A stretch of 64,000 bases of DNA, from contig OZ038530.1 in NCBI GenBank assembly GCA_964036665.1, forward strand, positions 2,666,001 through 2,730,000. Reading direction: 5' to 3'. This DNA is from Gordius sp. MW1 (lineage: Eukaryota; Nematomorpha; Gordioida; Gordea; Gordiidae). The position numbers and the translations under genes are program-made. Below the pieces are notes generated by a model. The model saw only the letters and a program-made list of their open reading frames with translations, was not told the DNA's origin and made no database searches. Of the stretch, positions 50,641 through 64,000 are shown piece after piece. The stretch's first letter is position 1; every line of letters begins with the position of its first letter.

Positions 50641-53600
50641 TCTTAAAACTTCTTTTCGGAAGTCAATCGAGGATAATAGGATTCTCAAATTGTACTTTTA
50701 TATATTTTTTCAAGCTCTTTCACATAAAATGGAAAAAAATAAATATTTTTACCTCAAAATTTTTCACATATTTTTCTTTCAACCGTATTCATGCTATGAA
50801 AGTTGTCGTTTTCAAACGTGGTTTCCATGATAAAAAGTAAAAACTTATCAGAATCAGAGAACTATTACTTTGAAATAATGATCGCATAGACCAGTTTTCA
50901 AAAATTAAGCAATCACGTTGCGATACATCAAACTAATCGCAACAACAAAACCTTCCTTGTCTTTTGTCAAAATGATAGTTCTCGCAGCTTAAAACTTCTT
51001 TTCGGAAGTCAATCGAGGATAATAGGATTCTCAAATTGGCTTACCTTTATATATTTTTTTACGCTCTTTCACATAGAATGGAAAAAATAAATATTTTACC
51101 TCAAAATTTTTCACATATTTTTCTTTCAACCGTATTCATCCTATGAAAGTTGTCGTTTTCAGACGTGGTTTCCATGATAAAAAGTAAAAACTTATCAGAA
51201 TCAGAGAACTATTACTTTGAAATCATGATCGCATAGAGCAGTTTTCAAAAGTTAAGCATTCACGTTGCGATACAACAAACTAATCGCAACAATAAAACGT
51301 TGTCTTTAAAATGATAGTTCTCGCAGCTTAAAACCGCTTCTCGGAAGTCAATCGAGGATAATAGGATTCTCAAATTGGCTTACTTTTATATATTTTTTCA
51401 TGCTCTTTCACAAAGAATCGAAAAAAATAAATCTTTTTACCTCAAAATTTTTCACATTTTTTTCTTTCAACCGTATTCATCCTATGAAAGTTGTCGTTTT
51501 CAGACGTGGTTTCCATGATAAAAAGTAAAAACTTATCAGAATCAGAGAACTATTACTTTGAAATCATGATCGCCTAAAGCAGTTTTCAAAAATTAAGCAA
51601 TCACGTTGCGATACAACAAACTAATCGCAACAACAAAACCTTGTCTTTTGTCAGAATGATAGTTCTCGCAGCTTAAAACTTCTTTTCGGAAGTCAATCGA
51701 GGATTATAGGATTCTCAAATTGTCTTACTTTTATATATTTTTTCAAGCTCTTTCACATAGAATCAAAAAAAAATAAATATTTTTACCTCAAAACTTTTCA
51801 CATTTTTTTCTTTCAACCGTATTCATCCTATGTAAGTTGTCTTTTCAGACGTGGTTTCCATGATAAAAAGTAAAAACTTATCAGAATCAGAGAACTATTA
51901 CTTTAAAATCATGATCGCATAGACCAGTTTTCAAAAGTTAAGCAATCACGTTGCGATACAACAAACTAATCGCAACAACAAAACCTTGTCTTTTGTCAAA
52001 ATGATAGTTCTCGCAGCTTAAAACTTCTTTTCGGAAGTCAATCGAGGATAATAGGATTCTCAAATTGGCTTACTTTTATATATTTTTTTACGCTCTTTCA
52101 CATAGAATGGAAAAAATAAATATTTTTACCTCAAAATTTTTCACATATTTTTCTTTCAACCGTATTCATCCTATGAAAGTTATCGTTTTCAGACGTGGTT
52201 TCCATGATAAAAAGTAAAAACTTATCAGAATCAGAGAACTATTACTTTTAAATCATGATCGCAAAGACCAGTTTTCAAAAATTAAGCAAACACGTTGCGA
52301 TACAACAAACTAATCGCAACAACAAAACCTTGTCTTTTGTCAAAATGATAGTTCTCGCATCTTAAAACTTCTTTTCGGAAATCAATCGAGGATAATAGGA
52401 TTCTCAAATTGGCTTACTTTTATATATTTTTTTACGCTCTTTCACATAGAATGGAAAAAAATAAATATTTTTACCTCAAAATTTTTCACATATTTTTCTT
52501 TCAACCGTATTCATCCGATGAAAGTTGTCGTTTTCAGACGTGGTTTCCATGATAAAAAGTAAAAATTTATCAGAATCAGAGAACTATTACTTTGAAATCA
52601 TGATCGCATAGAGCAGTTTTCAAAAGTTAAGCATTTACGTTGCGATATAACAAACTAATCGCAACAATAAAACGTTGTCTTTAAAATGATAGTTCTCGCA
52701 GCTTAAAACCGCTTCTCTGAAGTCAATCGAGGATAATAGGATTCTCAAATTGGCTTACTTTTATATATTTTTTTACGCTCTTTCACATAGAATGGAAAAA
52801 AATAAATATTTTTACCTCAAAATTTTTCACATATTTTTCTTTCAACCGTATTCATCCTATGAAAGTTGTCGTTTTCAGACGTGGTTTAAATGATAAAAAG
52901 TAAAAACTTATCAGAATCAGAGAACTATTACTTTGAAATCATGATCGCATAAACCAGTTTTCAAAAATTAAGCAATCACGTTGCGATACAACAAACTAAT
53001 CGCAACAACAAAACCTTGTCTTTTGTCAAAATGATAGTTCTCGCATCTTAAAACTTCTTTTCGGAAATCAATCGAGGATAATAGGATTCTCAAATTGGCT
53101 TACTTTTATATATTTTTTTACGCTATTTCACATAGAATGGAAAAAAATAAATATTTTTACCTCAAAATTTTTCACATATTTTTCTTTCAACCGTATTCAT
53201 CCGATGAAAGTTGTCGTTTTCAGACGTGGTTTCCATGATAAAAAGTAAAAATTTATCAGAATCAGAGAACTATTACTTTGAAATCATGATCGCATAGAGC
53301 AGTTTTCAAAAGTTAAGCATTTACGTTGCGATATAACAAACTAATCGCAACAATAAAACGTTGTCTTTAAAATGATAGTTCTCGCAGCTTAAAACCGCTT
53401 CTCTGAAGTCAATCGAGGATAATAGGATTCTCAAATTGGCTTACTTTTATATATTTTTTTACGCTCTTTCACATAGAATGGAAAAAAATAAATATTTTTA
53501 CCTCAAAATTTTTCACATATTTTTCTTTCAACCGTATTCATCCTATGAAAGTTGTCGTTTTCAGACGTGGTTTAAATGATAAAAAGTAAAAACTTATCAG

Positions 53601-56600
53601 AATCAGAGAACTATTACTTTGAAATCATGATCGCATAAACCAGTTTTCAAAAATTAAGCAATCACGTTGCGATACAACAAACTAATCGCAACAACAAAAC
53701 CTTGTCTTTTGTCAAAATGATAGTTCTCGCATCTTAAAACTTCTTTTCGGAAATCAATCGAGGATAATAGGATTCTCAAATTGGCTTACTTTTATATATT
53801 TTTTTACGCTCTTTCACATAGAATGGAAAAAAATAAATATTTTTACCTCAAAATTTTTCACATATTTTTATTTCAACCGTATTCATCCGATGAAAGTTGT
53901 CGTTTTCAGACGTGGTTTCCATGATAAAAAGTAAAAATTTATCAGAATCCGAGAACTATTACTTTTAAATCATGATCGCATAGACCAGTTTTCAAAAATT
54001 AAGCATTCACGTTAGATACAACAAACTAATCGCAACACTAAAACGTTGTCTTTAAAATGATAGTTCTCGCAGCTTAAAACCTCTTTTCGGAAGTCAATCG
54101 AGGATAATAGGATTCTCAAATTGGTTTACTTTTATATATTTTTTAGAGCTCTTTCACATAGAATCGAAAAAAATAAATCTTTTGACCTCAAAATTTTTCT
54201 CATTTTTTTCTTTCAACCGTATTCATCCGATGAAAGTTGTCGTTTCCAGACGTGGTTTCCATGATTAAAAGTATAAATTTATCAGAATCAGAAAACTATT
54301 ACTTTGAAATCATGATCGCATAGACCAGTTTTGAAAAATTAAGCACTCACGTTGCGATACAACAAACTAATCGCAACAATAAAACGTTGTATTTTGTCAA
54401 AATGATAGTTCTCGCAGCTTGAAACTTCTTTTCGGAAGTCAATCGAGGATAATAGGATTCTCAAATTGGCTTACTTTTATATATTTTTTTACGCTCTTTC
54501 ACATAGAATGGAAAAAATAAATATTTTTACCTCAAAATTTTTCACATATTTTTCTTTCAACCGTAATCATCCTATGAAAGTTGTCGTTTTCAGACGTGGT
54601 TTCCATGACTAAAAGTAAAAACTTATCAGAATCAGAGAACTATTACTTTGAAATCATGATCGCATAGACCAGTTTTCAAAAATTAAGCAATCACGTTGCG
54701 ATACAACAAACTAATCGCAACAATAAAACGTTGTCTTTAAAATGATAGTTCTCGCAGCTTAAAACCTCTTTTCGGAAATCAATCGAGGATAATAGGATTC
54801 TCAAATTGGCTTACTTTTATATATTTTTTCAAGCTCTTTCACATAGAATCGAAAAAAATAAATCTTTTTACCTCAAAATTTTTCACATTTTTTTCTTTCA
54901 ACCGTATTCATCCGATGAAAGTTGTCGTTTCCAGACGTAGTTTCCATGATTAAAAGTATAAATTTATCAGAATCAGAAAACTATTACTTTGAAATCATGA
55001 TCGCATAGACCAGTTTTGAAAAATTAAGCACTCACGTTGCGATACAACAAACTAATCGCAACAATAAAACGTTGTCTTTAAAATGATAGTTCTCGCAGCT
55101 TAAAACCTCTTTTCGGAAGTCAATCGAGGATAATAGGATTCTCAAATTGGCTTACTTTTATATATTTTTTCAAGCTCTTTCACATAGAATCGAAAAAAAT
55201 AAATCTTTTTACCTCAAAATTTTTCACATTTTTTTCTTTCAACCGTATTCATCCTGTGAAAGTTGTCGTTTTCAGACGTGGTTTCCATGATAAAAAGTAA
55301 AAACTTATCAGAATCAGAGAACTATCACTTTGAAATCATGATCGCATCGAGCAGTTTTCAAAAGTTAAGCAATCACGTTGCGATACAACAAACTAATCGC
55401 AACAACAAAACCTTGTCTTTTGTCAAAATGATAGTTCTCGCAGCTTAAAACTTCTTTTCGGAAGTCAATCGAGGATAATAGGGTTATCAAATTGTCTTAC
55501 TTTTATATATTTTTTCAAGCTCTTCCACATAGAATTAAAAAAAATAAATATTTTTACCTCAAAACTTTTCACATTTTTTTCTTTCAACCGTATTCATCCT
55601 ATGAAAGTTGTCTTTTCAGACGTGGTTTCCATGATAAAAAGTAAAAACTTATCAGAATCAGAGAACTATTACTTTAAAATCATGATCGCATAGACCAGTT
55701 TTCAAAAATTAAGCAATCACGTTGCGATACAACAAACTAATCGCAACAACAAAACCTTGTCTTTTGTCAAAATGATAGTTCTCGCATCTTAAAACTTCTT
55801 TTCGGAAGTCAATCGAGGATAATAGGATTCTCAAATTGGCTTACTTTTATATATTTTTTCAAGCTCTTTCACATAGAATGGAAAAAAATAAATATTTTTA
55901 CCTCAAAATTTTTCACATATTTTTCTTTCAACCGTATTCATGCTATGAAAGTTGTCGTTTTCAGACGTGGTTTCCATGATAAAAAGTAAAAACTTATCAG
56001 AATCAGAGAACTATTACTTTGAAATAATGATCGCATAGACCAGTTTTCAAAAATTAAGCAATCACGTTGCGATACAACAAACTAATCGCAACAACAAAAT
56101 CTTCCTTGTCTTTTGTCAAAATGATAGTTCTCGCAGCTTAAAACTTCTTTTCGGAAGTCAATCGAGGATAATAGGATTCTCAAATTGGCTTACCTTTATA
56201 TATTTTTTTATGCTCTTTCACATAGAATGGAAAAAATAAATATTTTTACCTCAAAATTTTTCACATATTTTTCTTTCAACCGTATTCATCCTATGAAAGT
56301 TGTCGTTGTCAGACGTGGTTTCCATGATAAAAAGTAAAAACTTATCAGAATCAGAGAACTATTACTTTGAAATCATGATCGCATAGAGCAGTTTTCAAAA
56401 GTTAAGCATTCACGTTGCGATACAACAAACTAATCGCAACAATAAAACGTTGTCTTTAAAATGATAGTTCTCGCAGCTTAAAACCGCTTCTCGGAAGTCA
56501 ATCGAGGATAATAGGATTCTCAAATTGGCTTACTTTTATATATTTTTTCATGCTCTTTCACAAAGAATCGAAAAAAATAAATCTTTTTACCTCAAAATTT

Positions 56601-56930
56601 TTCACATTTTTTTCTTTCAACCGTATTCATCCTATGAAAGTTGTCGTTTTCAGACGTGGTTTCCATGATAAAAAGTAAAAACTTATCAGAATCAGAGAAC
56701 TATTACTTTGAAATCATGATCGCCTAAAGCAGTTTTCAAAAATTAAGCAATCACGTTGCGATACAACAAACTAATCGCAACAACAAAACCTTGTCTTTTG
56801 TCAAAATGATAGTTCTCGCAGCTTAAAACTTCTTTTCGGAAGTCAATCGAGGATTATAGGATTCTCAAATTGTCTTACTTTTATATATTTTTTCAAGCTC
56901 TTTCACATAGAATCAAAAAAAAGTAAATAT
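50440..56930 (+). repeat. Satellite B higher-order repeat at about 5150-bp spacing
   Basis: 50440-51780 recurs at about 55590-56930, offset about 5150 bp (15 units), marked by TTCATGCTATGAAAG (50789 and 55938) and GATCGCCTAAAGC (near 51569 and 56719). Within the interval, a 2-unit duplication of 686 bp repeats 52.5-53.18 kb at 53.19-53.87 kb, marked by GGTTTAAATGAT. Confidence 0.8.
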
Positions 56931-56949
56931 TTTTACCTCAAAATTTTTC

Positions 56950-59900
56950 ACATGTTTTTCTTTCAACCGTATTCATCCGATGATAGTTGTCGTTTTCAGA
57001 CCTGGTTTCCATGATAAAAAGTAGAAACTTATCAGAATCAGAGAACTATTACTTTGAAATCATGATCGCATAGACCAGTTTTCAAAAATTAAGCAATCAC
57101 GTTGCGATACAACAAACTAATCGCAACAACAAAACCTTGTCTTTTGTCAAAATGATAGTTCTCGCATCTTAAAACTTCTTTTCGGAAATCAATCGAGGAT
57201 AATAGGATTCTCAAATTGGCTTACTTTTATATATTTTTTTACGCTCTTTCACATAGAATGGAAAAAAATAAATATTTTTACCTCAAAATTTTTCACATAT
57301 TTTTCTTTCAACCGTATTCATCCGATGAAAGTTGTCGTTTTCAGACGTGGTTTCCATGATAAAAAGTAAAAACTTATCAGAATCAGAGAACTATTACTTT
57401 GAAATCATGATCGCAAAGACCAGTTTTCAAAAATTAAGCAATCACGTTGCGATACAACAAACTAATCGCAACAACAAAACCTTGTCTTTTGTCAAAATGA
57501 TAGTTCTCGCATCTTAAAACTTCTTTTCGGAAATCAATCGAGGATAATAGGATTCTCAAATTGGCTTACTTTTATATATTTTTTTACGCTCTTTCACATA
57601 GAATGAAAAAAAGTAAATATTTTTACCTCAAAATTTTTCACATGTTTTTCTTTCAACCGTATTCATCCGATGATAGTTGTCGTTTTCAGACCTGGTTTCC
57701 ATGATAAAAAGTAGAAACTTATCAGAATCAGAGAACTATTACTTTGAAATCATGATCGCATAGACCAGTTTTCAAAAATTAAGCAATCACGTTGCGATAC
57801 AACAAACTAATCGCAACAACAAAACCTTGTCTTTTGTCAAAATGATAGTTCTCGCATCTTAAAACTTCTTTTCGGAAATCAATCGAGGATAATAGGATTC
57901 TCAAATTGGCTTACTTTTATATATTTTTTTACGCTCTTTCACATAGAATGGAAAAAAATAAATATTTTTACCTCAAAATTTTTCACATATTTTTCTTTCA
58001 ACCGTATTCATCCGATGAAAGTTGTCGTTTTCAGACGTGGTTTCCATGATAAAAAGTAAAAACTTATCAGAATCAGAGAACTATTACTTTGAAATCATGA
58101 TCGCATAGACCAGTTTTCAAAAATTAAGCAATCACGTTGCGATACAACAAACTAATCGCAACAACAAAACCTTGTCTTTTGTCAAAATGATAGTTCTCGC
58201 ATCTTAAAACTTCTTTTAGGAAATCAATCGAGGATAATAGGATTCTCAAATTGGCTTACTTTTATATATTTTTTTACGCTCTTTCACATAGAATGGAAAA
58301 AAATAAATATTTTTACCTCAAAATTTTTCACATATTTTTCTTTCAACCGTATTCATCCGATGAAAGTTGTCGTTTTCAGACGTGGTTTCCATGATAAAAA
58401 GTAAAAACTTATCAGAATCAGAGAACTATTACTTTGAAATCATGATCGCATAGACCAGTTTTCAAAAATTAAGCAATCACGTTGCGATACAACAAACTAA
58501 TCGCAACAACAAAACCTTGTCTTTTGTCAAAATGATAGTTCTCGCAGCTTAAAACTTATTTTCGGAAGTCAATCCAGGATAATAGGATTCTCAAATTGGC
58601 TTACTTTTCTATATTTTTTTACGCTCTTTCACATAGAATCGAAAAAAATAAATCTTTTTACCTCAAAATTTTTCACATTTTTTTCTTTCAACCGTATTCA
58701 TCCGATGAAAGTTGTCGTTTCCAGACGTGGTTTCCATGATAAAAAGTAAAAATTTATCAGAATCAGAGAACTATTACTTTGAAATCATGATCGCATAGAG
58801 CAGTTTTCAAAAGTTAAGCATTCACGTTGCGATACAACAAACTAATCGCAACAATAAAACGTTGTCTTTAAAATGATAGTTCTCGCAGCTTAAAACCGCT
58901 TCTCTGAAGTCAATCAAGGATAATAGGATTCTCAAATTGGCTTACTTTTATATATTTTTTTACGCTCTTTCACATAGAATCGAAAAAAATTAATCTTTTT
59001 ACCTCAAAATTTTTCACATATTTTTCTTTCAACCGTATTCATCCTATGAAAGTTGTCGTTTTCAGACGTGGTTTCCATGATAAAAAGTAAAAACTTATCA
59101 GAATCAGAGAACTATTACTTTGAAATCATGATCGCAAAGACCAGTTTTTAAAAATTAAGCAATCACGTTGCGATACAACAAACTAATCGCAACAACAAAA
59201 CCTTGTCTTTTGTCAAAATGATAGTTCTCGCATCTTAAAACTTCTTTTCGGAAATCAATCGAGGATAATAGGATTCTCAAATTGGCTTACTTTTATATAT
59301 TTTTTTACGCTCTTTCACATAGAATGGAAAAAAATAAATATTTTTACCTCAAAATTTTTCACATATTTTTCTTTCAACCGTATTCATCTGATGATAGTTG
59401 TCGTTTTCAGACCTGGTTTCCATGATAAAAAGTAGAAACTTATCAGAATCAGAGAACAATTACTTTGAAATCATGATCGCATAGACCAGTTTTCAAAAAA
59501 TAAGCAATCACGTTGCGATACAACAAACTAATCGCAACAACAAAACCTTGTCTTTTGTCAAAATGATAGTTCTCGCATCTTAAAACTTCTTTTCGGAAAT
59601 GAATCGAGGATAATAGGATTCTCAAATTGGCTTACTTTTAAATATTTTTTTACGCTCTTTCACATAGAATGGAAAAAAATAAATATTTTTACCTCAAAAT
59701 TTTTCACATATTTTTCTTTCAACCGTATTCATCCGATGAAAGTTGTCGTTTTCAGACGTGGTTTCCATGATAAAAAGTAAAAACTTATCAGAATCAGAGA
59801 ACTATTACTTTGAAATCATGATCGCATAGACCAGTTTTCAAAAATTAAGCAATCACGTTGCGATACAACAAACTAATCGCAACAACAAAACCTTGTCTTT

Positions 59901-62900
59901 TGTCAAAATGATAGTTCTCGCATCTTAAAACTTCTTTTCGGAAATCAATCGAGGATAATAGGATTCTCAAATTGGCTTACTTTTATATATTTTTTTACGC
60001 TCTTTCACATAGAATCGAAAAAAATAAATCTTTTTACCTCAAAATTTTTCACATTTTTTTCTTTCAACCGTATTCATCCGATGAAAGTTGTCGTTTCCAG
60101 ACGTGGTTTCCATGATAAAAAGTAAAAATTTATCAGAATCAGAGAACTATTACTTTGAAATCATGATCGCATAGAGCAGTTTTCAAAAGTTAAGCATTCA
60201 CGTTGCGATACAACAAACTAATCGCAACAATAAAACGTTGTCTTTAAAATGATAGTTCTCGCAGCTTAAAACCGCTTCTCTGAAGTCAATCGAGGATAAT
60301 AGGATTCTCAAATTGGCTTACTTTTATATATTTTTTTACGCTCTTTCACATAGAATCGAAAAAAATAAATCTTTTTACCTCAAAATTTTTCACATATTTT
60401 TCTTTCAACCGTATTCATCCTATGAAAGTTGTCGTTTTCAGACGTGGTTTCCATGATAAAAAGTAAAAACTTATCAGAATCAGAGAACTATTACTTTGAA
60501 ATCATGATCGCAAAGACCAGTTTTTAAAAATTAAGCAATCACGTTGCGATACAACAAACTAATCGCAACAACAAAACCTTGTCTTTTGTCAAAATGATAG
60601 TTCTCGCATCTTAAAACTTCTTTTCGGAAATCAATCGAGGATAATAGGATTCTCAAATTGGCTTACTTTTATATATTTTTTTACGCTCTTTCACATAGAA
60701 TGGAAAAAAATAAATATTTTTACCTCAAAATTTTTCACATATTTTTCTTTCAACCGTATTCATCCGATGATAGTTGTCGTTTTCAGACCTGGTTTCCATG
60801 ATAAAAAGTAGAAACTTATCAGAATCAGAGAACAATTACTTTGAAATCATGATCGCATAGACCAGTTTTCAAAAATTAAGCAATCACGTTGTGATACAAC
60901 AAACTAATCGCAACAACAAAACCTTGTCTTTTGTCAAAATGATAGTTCTCGCATCTTAAAACTTCTTTTCGGAAATCAATCGAGGATAATAGGATTCTCA
61001 AATTGGCTTACTTTTATATATTTTTTTACGCTCTTTCACATAGAATGGAAAAAAATAAATATTTTTACCTCAAAATTTTTCACATATTTTTCTTTCAACC
61101 GTATTCATCCAATGAAAGTTGTCGTTTTCAGACGTGGTTTACATGATAAAAAGTAAAAACTTATCAGAATCAGAGAACTATTACTTTGAAATCATGATCG
61201 CATAGACCAGTTTTCAAAAATTAAGCAATCACGTTGCGATACAACAAATTAATCGCAACAACAAAACCTTGTCTTTTGTCAAAATGATAGTTCTCGCATC
61301 TTAAAACTTCTTTTCGGAAATCAATCGAGGATAATAGGATTCTCAAATTGGCTTACTTTTATATATTTTTTTACGCTCTTTCACATAGAATGGAAAAAAA
61401 TAAATATTTTTACCTCCAAATTTTTCACATATTTTTCTTTCAACCGTATTCATCCGATGAAAGTTGTCGTTTTCAGACGTGGTTTCCATGATAAAAAGTA
61501 AAAACTTATCAGAATCAGAGAACTATTACTTTGAAATCATGATCGCATAGACCAGTTTTCAAAAATTAAGCAATCACGTTGCGATACAACAAACTAATCG
61601 CAACAACAAAACCTTGTCTTTTGTCAAAATGATAGTTCTCGCAGCTTAAAACTTATTTTCGGAAGTCAATCCAGGATAATAGGATTCTCAAATTGGCTTA
61701 CTTTTCTATATTTTTTTACGCTCTTTCACATAGAATCGAAAAAAATAAATCTTTTTACCTCAAAATTTTTCACATTTTTTTCTTTCAACCGTAATCATCC
61801 GATGAAAGTTGTCGTTTCCAGACGTGGTTTCCATGATAAAAAGTAAAAATTTATCAGAATCAGAGAACTATTACTTTGAAATCATGATCGCATAGAGCAG
61901 TTTTCAAAAGTTAAGCATTCACGTTGCGATACAACAAACTAATCGCAACAATAAAACGTTGTCTTTAAAATGATAGTTCTCGCAGCTTAAAACCGCTTCT
62001 CTGAAGTCAATCGAGGATAATAGGATTCTCAAATTGGCTTACTTTTATATATTTTTTTACGCTCTTTCACATAGAATCGAAAAAAATAAATCTTTTTACC
62101 TCAAAATTTTTCACATATTTTTCTTTCAACCGTATTCATCCTATGAAAGTTGTCGTTTTCAGACGTGGTTTCCATGATAAAAAGTAAAAACTTATCAGAA
62201 TCAGAGAACTATTACTTTGAAATCATGATCGCAAAGACCAGTTTTCAAAAATTAAGCAATCACGTTGCGATACAACAAACTAATCGCAACAACAAAACCT
62301 TGTCTTTTGTCAAAATGATAGTTCTCGCATCTTAAAACTTCTTTACGGAAATCAATCGAGGATAATAGGATTCTCAAATTGGCTTGCTTTTATATATTTT
62401 TTTACGCTCTTTCACATAGAATGGAAAAAAATAAATATTTTTACCTCAAAAATTTTCACATATTTTTCTTTCAACCGTATTCATCCGATGATAGTTGTCG
62501 TTTTCAGACCTGGTTTCCATGATAAAAAGTAGAAACTTATCAGAATCAGAGAACTATTACTTTGAAATCATGATCGCATAGACCAGTTTTCAAAAATTAA
62601 GCAATCACGTTGCGATACAACAAACTAATCGCAACAACAAAACCTTGTCTTTTGTCAAAATGATAGTTCTCGCATCTTAAAACTTCTTTTCGGAAATCAA
62701 TCGAGGATAATAGGATTCTCAAATTGGCTTACTTTTATATATTTTTTTACGCTCTTTCACATAGAATGGAAAAAAATAAATATTTTTACCTCAAAATTTT
62801 TCACATATTTTTCTTTCAACCGTATTCATCCGATGAAAGTTGTCGTTTTCAGACGTGGTTTCCATGATAAAAAGTAAAAACTTATCAGAATCAGAGAACT

Positions 62901-63990
62901 ATTACTTTGAAATCATGATCGCATAGACCAGTTTTCAAAAATTAAGCAATCACGTTGCGATACAACAAACGAATCGCAACAATAAAACGTTGTCTTTAAA
63001 ATGATAGTTCTCGCGGCTTAAAACCGCTTCTCTGAAGTCAATCGAGGATAATAGGATTCTCAAATTGGCTTACTTTTATATATTTTTTTACGCTCTTTCA
63101 CATAGAATGGAAAAAAATAAATATTTTTACCTCAAAATTTTTCACATATTTTTCTTTCAACCGTATTCATCCTATGAAAGTTGTCGTTTTCAGACGTGGT
63201 TTCCATGATAAAAAGTAAAAACTTATCAGAATCAGAGAACTATTACTTTGAAATCATGATCGCAAAGACCAGTTTTCAAAAATTAAGCAATCACGTTGCG
63301 ATACAACAAACTAATCGCAACAACAAAACCTTGTCTTTTGTCAAAATGATAGTTCTCGCATCTTAAAACTTCTTTTCGGAAATCAATCGAGGATAATAGG
63401 ATTCTCAAATTGGCTTACTTTTATATATTTTTTTACACTCTTTCACATAGAATGGAAAAAAATAAATATTTTTACCTCAAAATTTTTCACATATTTTTCT
63501 TTCAACCGTATTCATCCGATGAAAGTTGTCGTTTTCAGACGTGGTTTCCATGATAAAAAGTAAAAACTTATCAGAATCAGAGAACTATTACTTTGAAATC
63601 ATGATCGCATAGACCAGTTTTTAAAAATTAAGCAATCACGTTGCGACACAACAAACTAATCGCAACAACAAAACCTTGTCTTTTGTCAAAATGATAGTTC
63701 TCGCAGCTTAAAACTTATTTTCGGAAGTCAATCCAGGATAATAGGATTCTCAAATTGGCTTACTTTTATATATTTTTTTACGCTCTTTCACATAGAATGG
63801 AAAAAAATAAATATTTTTACCTCAAAATTTTTCACATATTTTTCTTTCAACCGTATTCATCCGATGAAAGTTGTCGTTTTCAGACGTGGTTTCCATGATA
63901 AAAAGTAAAAACTTATTAGAATCAGAGAACTATTACTTTGAAATCATGATCGCATAGACCAGTTTTTAAAAATTAAGCAATCACGTTGCG
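56950..63990 (+). repeat. Satellite B nested higher-order repeats (687, 1376, 3097 bp)
   Basis: The variant GATGATAGTTGTC with CAGACCTGG occurs near 56983, 57670, 59391, 60767 and 62488. Spacings are 687 (2 units), 1376 (4 units) and 3097 (9 units). CTTATTTTCGGAAGTCAATCC recurs at about 58554, 61651 and 63713. AGAGAACAATTAC marks the 1376-bp pair (near 59451 and 60827). Units here are highly uniform, suggesting recent amplification. Confidence 0.82.
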
Positions 63991-64000
63991 ACACAACAAA

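Larger units (their letters stand above)
41560..64000 (+). repeat. Satellite B tandem array
   Basis: Head-to-tail array of a second AT-rich unit, unrelated in sequence to A. The landmark TATGAAAGTTGTC (or CGATGAAAG) recurs every 335-351 bp, typically 341-345. Block order is GAAAGTTGTCGTTTTCAGACGTGG, AAACTTATCAGAATCAGAG, AAATCATGATCGCA, CAGTTTTCAAAA, CACGTTGCGATACAACAAAC, TAATCGCAACAA, ATGATAGTTCTCGCA, TCGGAAGTCAATCGAGG, ATAATAGGATTCTCAAATTG, TTTCACATAGAAT, ACCTCAAAATTTTTCACA and CTTTCAACCGTATTCATCC. Two main subtypes are seen: AACAAAACCTTGTCTTTTGTC with AAACTTCTTTTCGG, and AATAAAACGTTGTCTTTAAAATG with AAACCGCTTCTCGG. The array runs past the window end. No gene is visible. Confidence 0.97.

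Noticed and set aside
41923-63366. Recurrent 61-95-codon frames in satellite B starting near GTCGTTTTCAGACG
   Set aside because: They begin at a non-ATG codon, are lost in many units through small changes, and follow the unit periodicity. This is a by-product of the repeat, not a gene family.
1-64000. Direct repeats as a CRISPR array or as telomeric repeats
   Set aside because: Whole units of about 345 bp repeat with no unique spacers, and no TTAGG-type short repeats are present.

Overview
This window is eukaryotic, non-genic satellite DNA. I find no host protein gene, rRNA, tRNA or CRISPR array in it. Two unrelated, AT-rich, head-to-tail tandem satellites fill almost all of it. Satellite A runs from base 1 to 41559, with units of about 345-350 bp plus a recurring shortened form of about 281 bp. 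Satellite B runs from 41560 to the end, with units of about 341-345 bp. They meet at a sharp junction at 41559/41560. Both arrays run off the window, so their true lengths are unknown. Long satellite arrays carrying a Ty3/gypsy element with an insect-like integrase and a tRNA-Leu type primer site suggest an arthropod, probably an insect, and pericentromeric or other heterochromatin. That is an inference; no species marker was found.

Layout. 1-18625 is satellite A, left part. 18626-24505 is a Ty3/gypsy LTR retrotransposon on the minus strand, with 619-bp LTRs that look identical, a 5-bp target duplication (AGAAG), a primer binding site, a polypurine tract, and recognisable nucleocapsid, protease, RT, RNase H and integrase parts. 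Its coding part is incomplete, with a few breaks, so it is treated as a very young fossil. 24506-41559 is satellite A, right part. 41560-64000 is satellite B.

How the parts relate. Both arrays carry higher-order repeats: blocks of 2 to 16 units that recur nearly unchanged at spacings that are multiples of the unit. In A, a block of about 3.5 kb is tandemly duplicated with a 3763-bp period, and the retrotransposon sits inside the second copy. The first copy keeps the matching empty site (14858-14862), so the insertion came after the duplication. A separate A block near 9.4-12.1 kb recurs at 30.4-33.1 kb. In B, spacings of 687, 1024, 1376, 3097, 3415, about 5150 and 5467 bp are all close to whole numbers of units. 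The short open frames scattered through both arrays are by-products of the repeats and are not annotated as genes.
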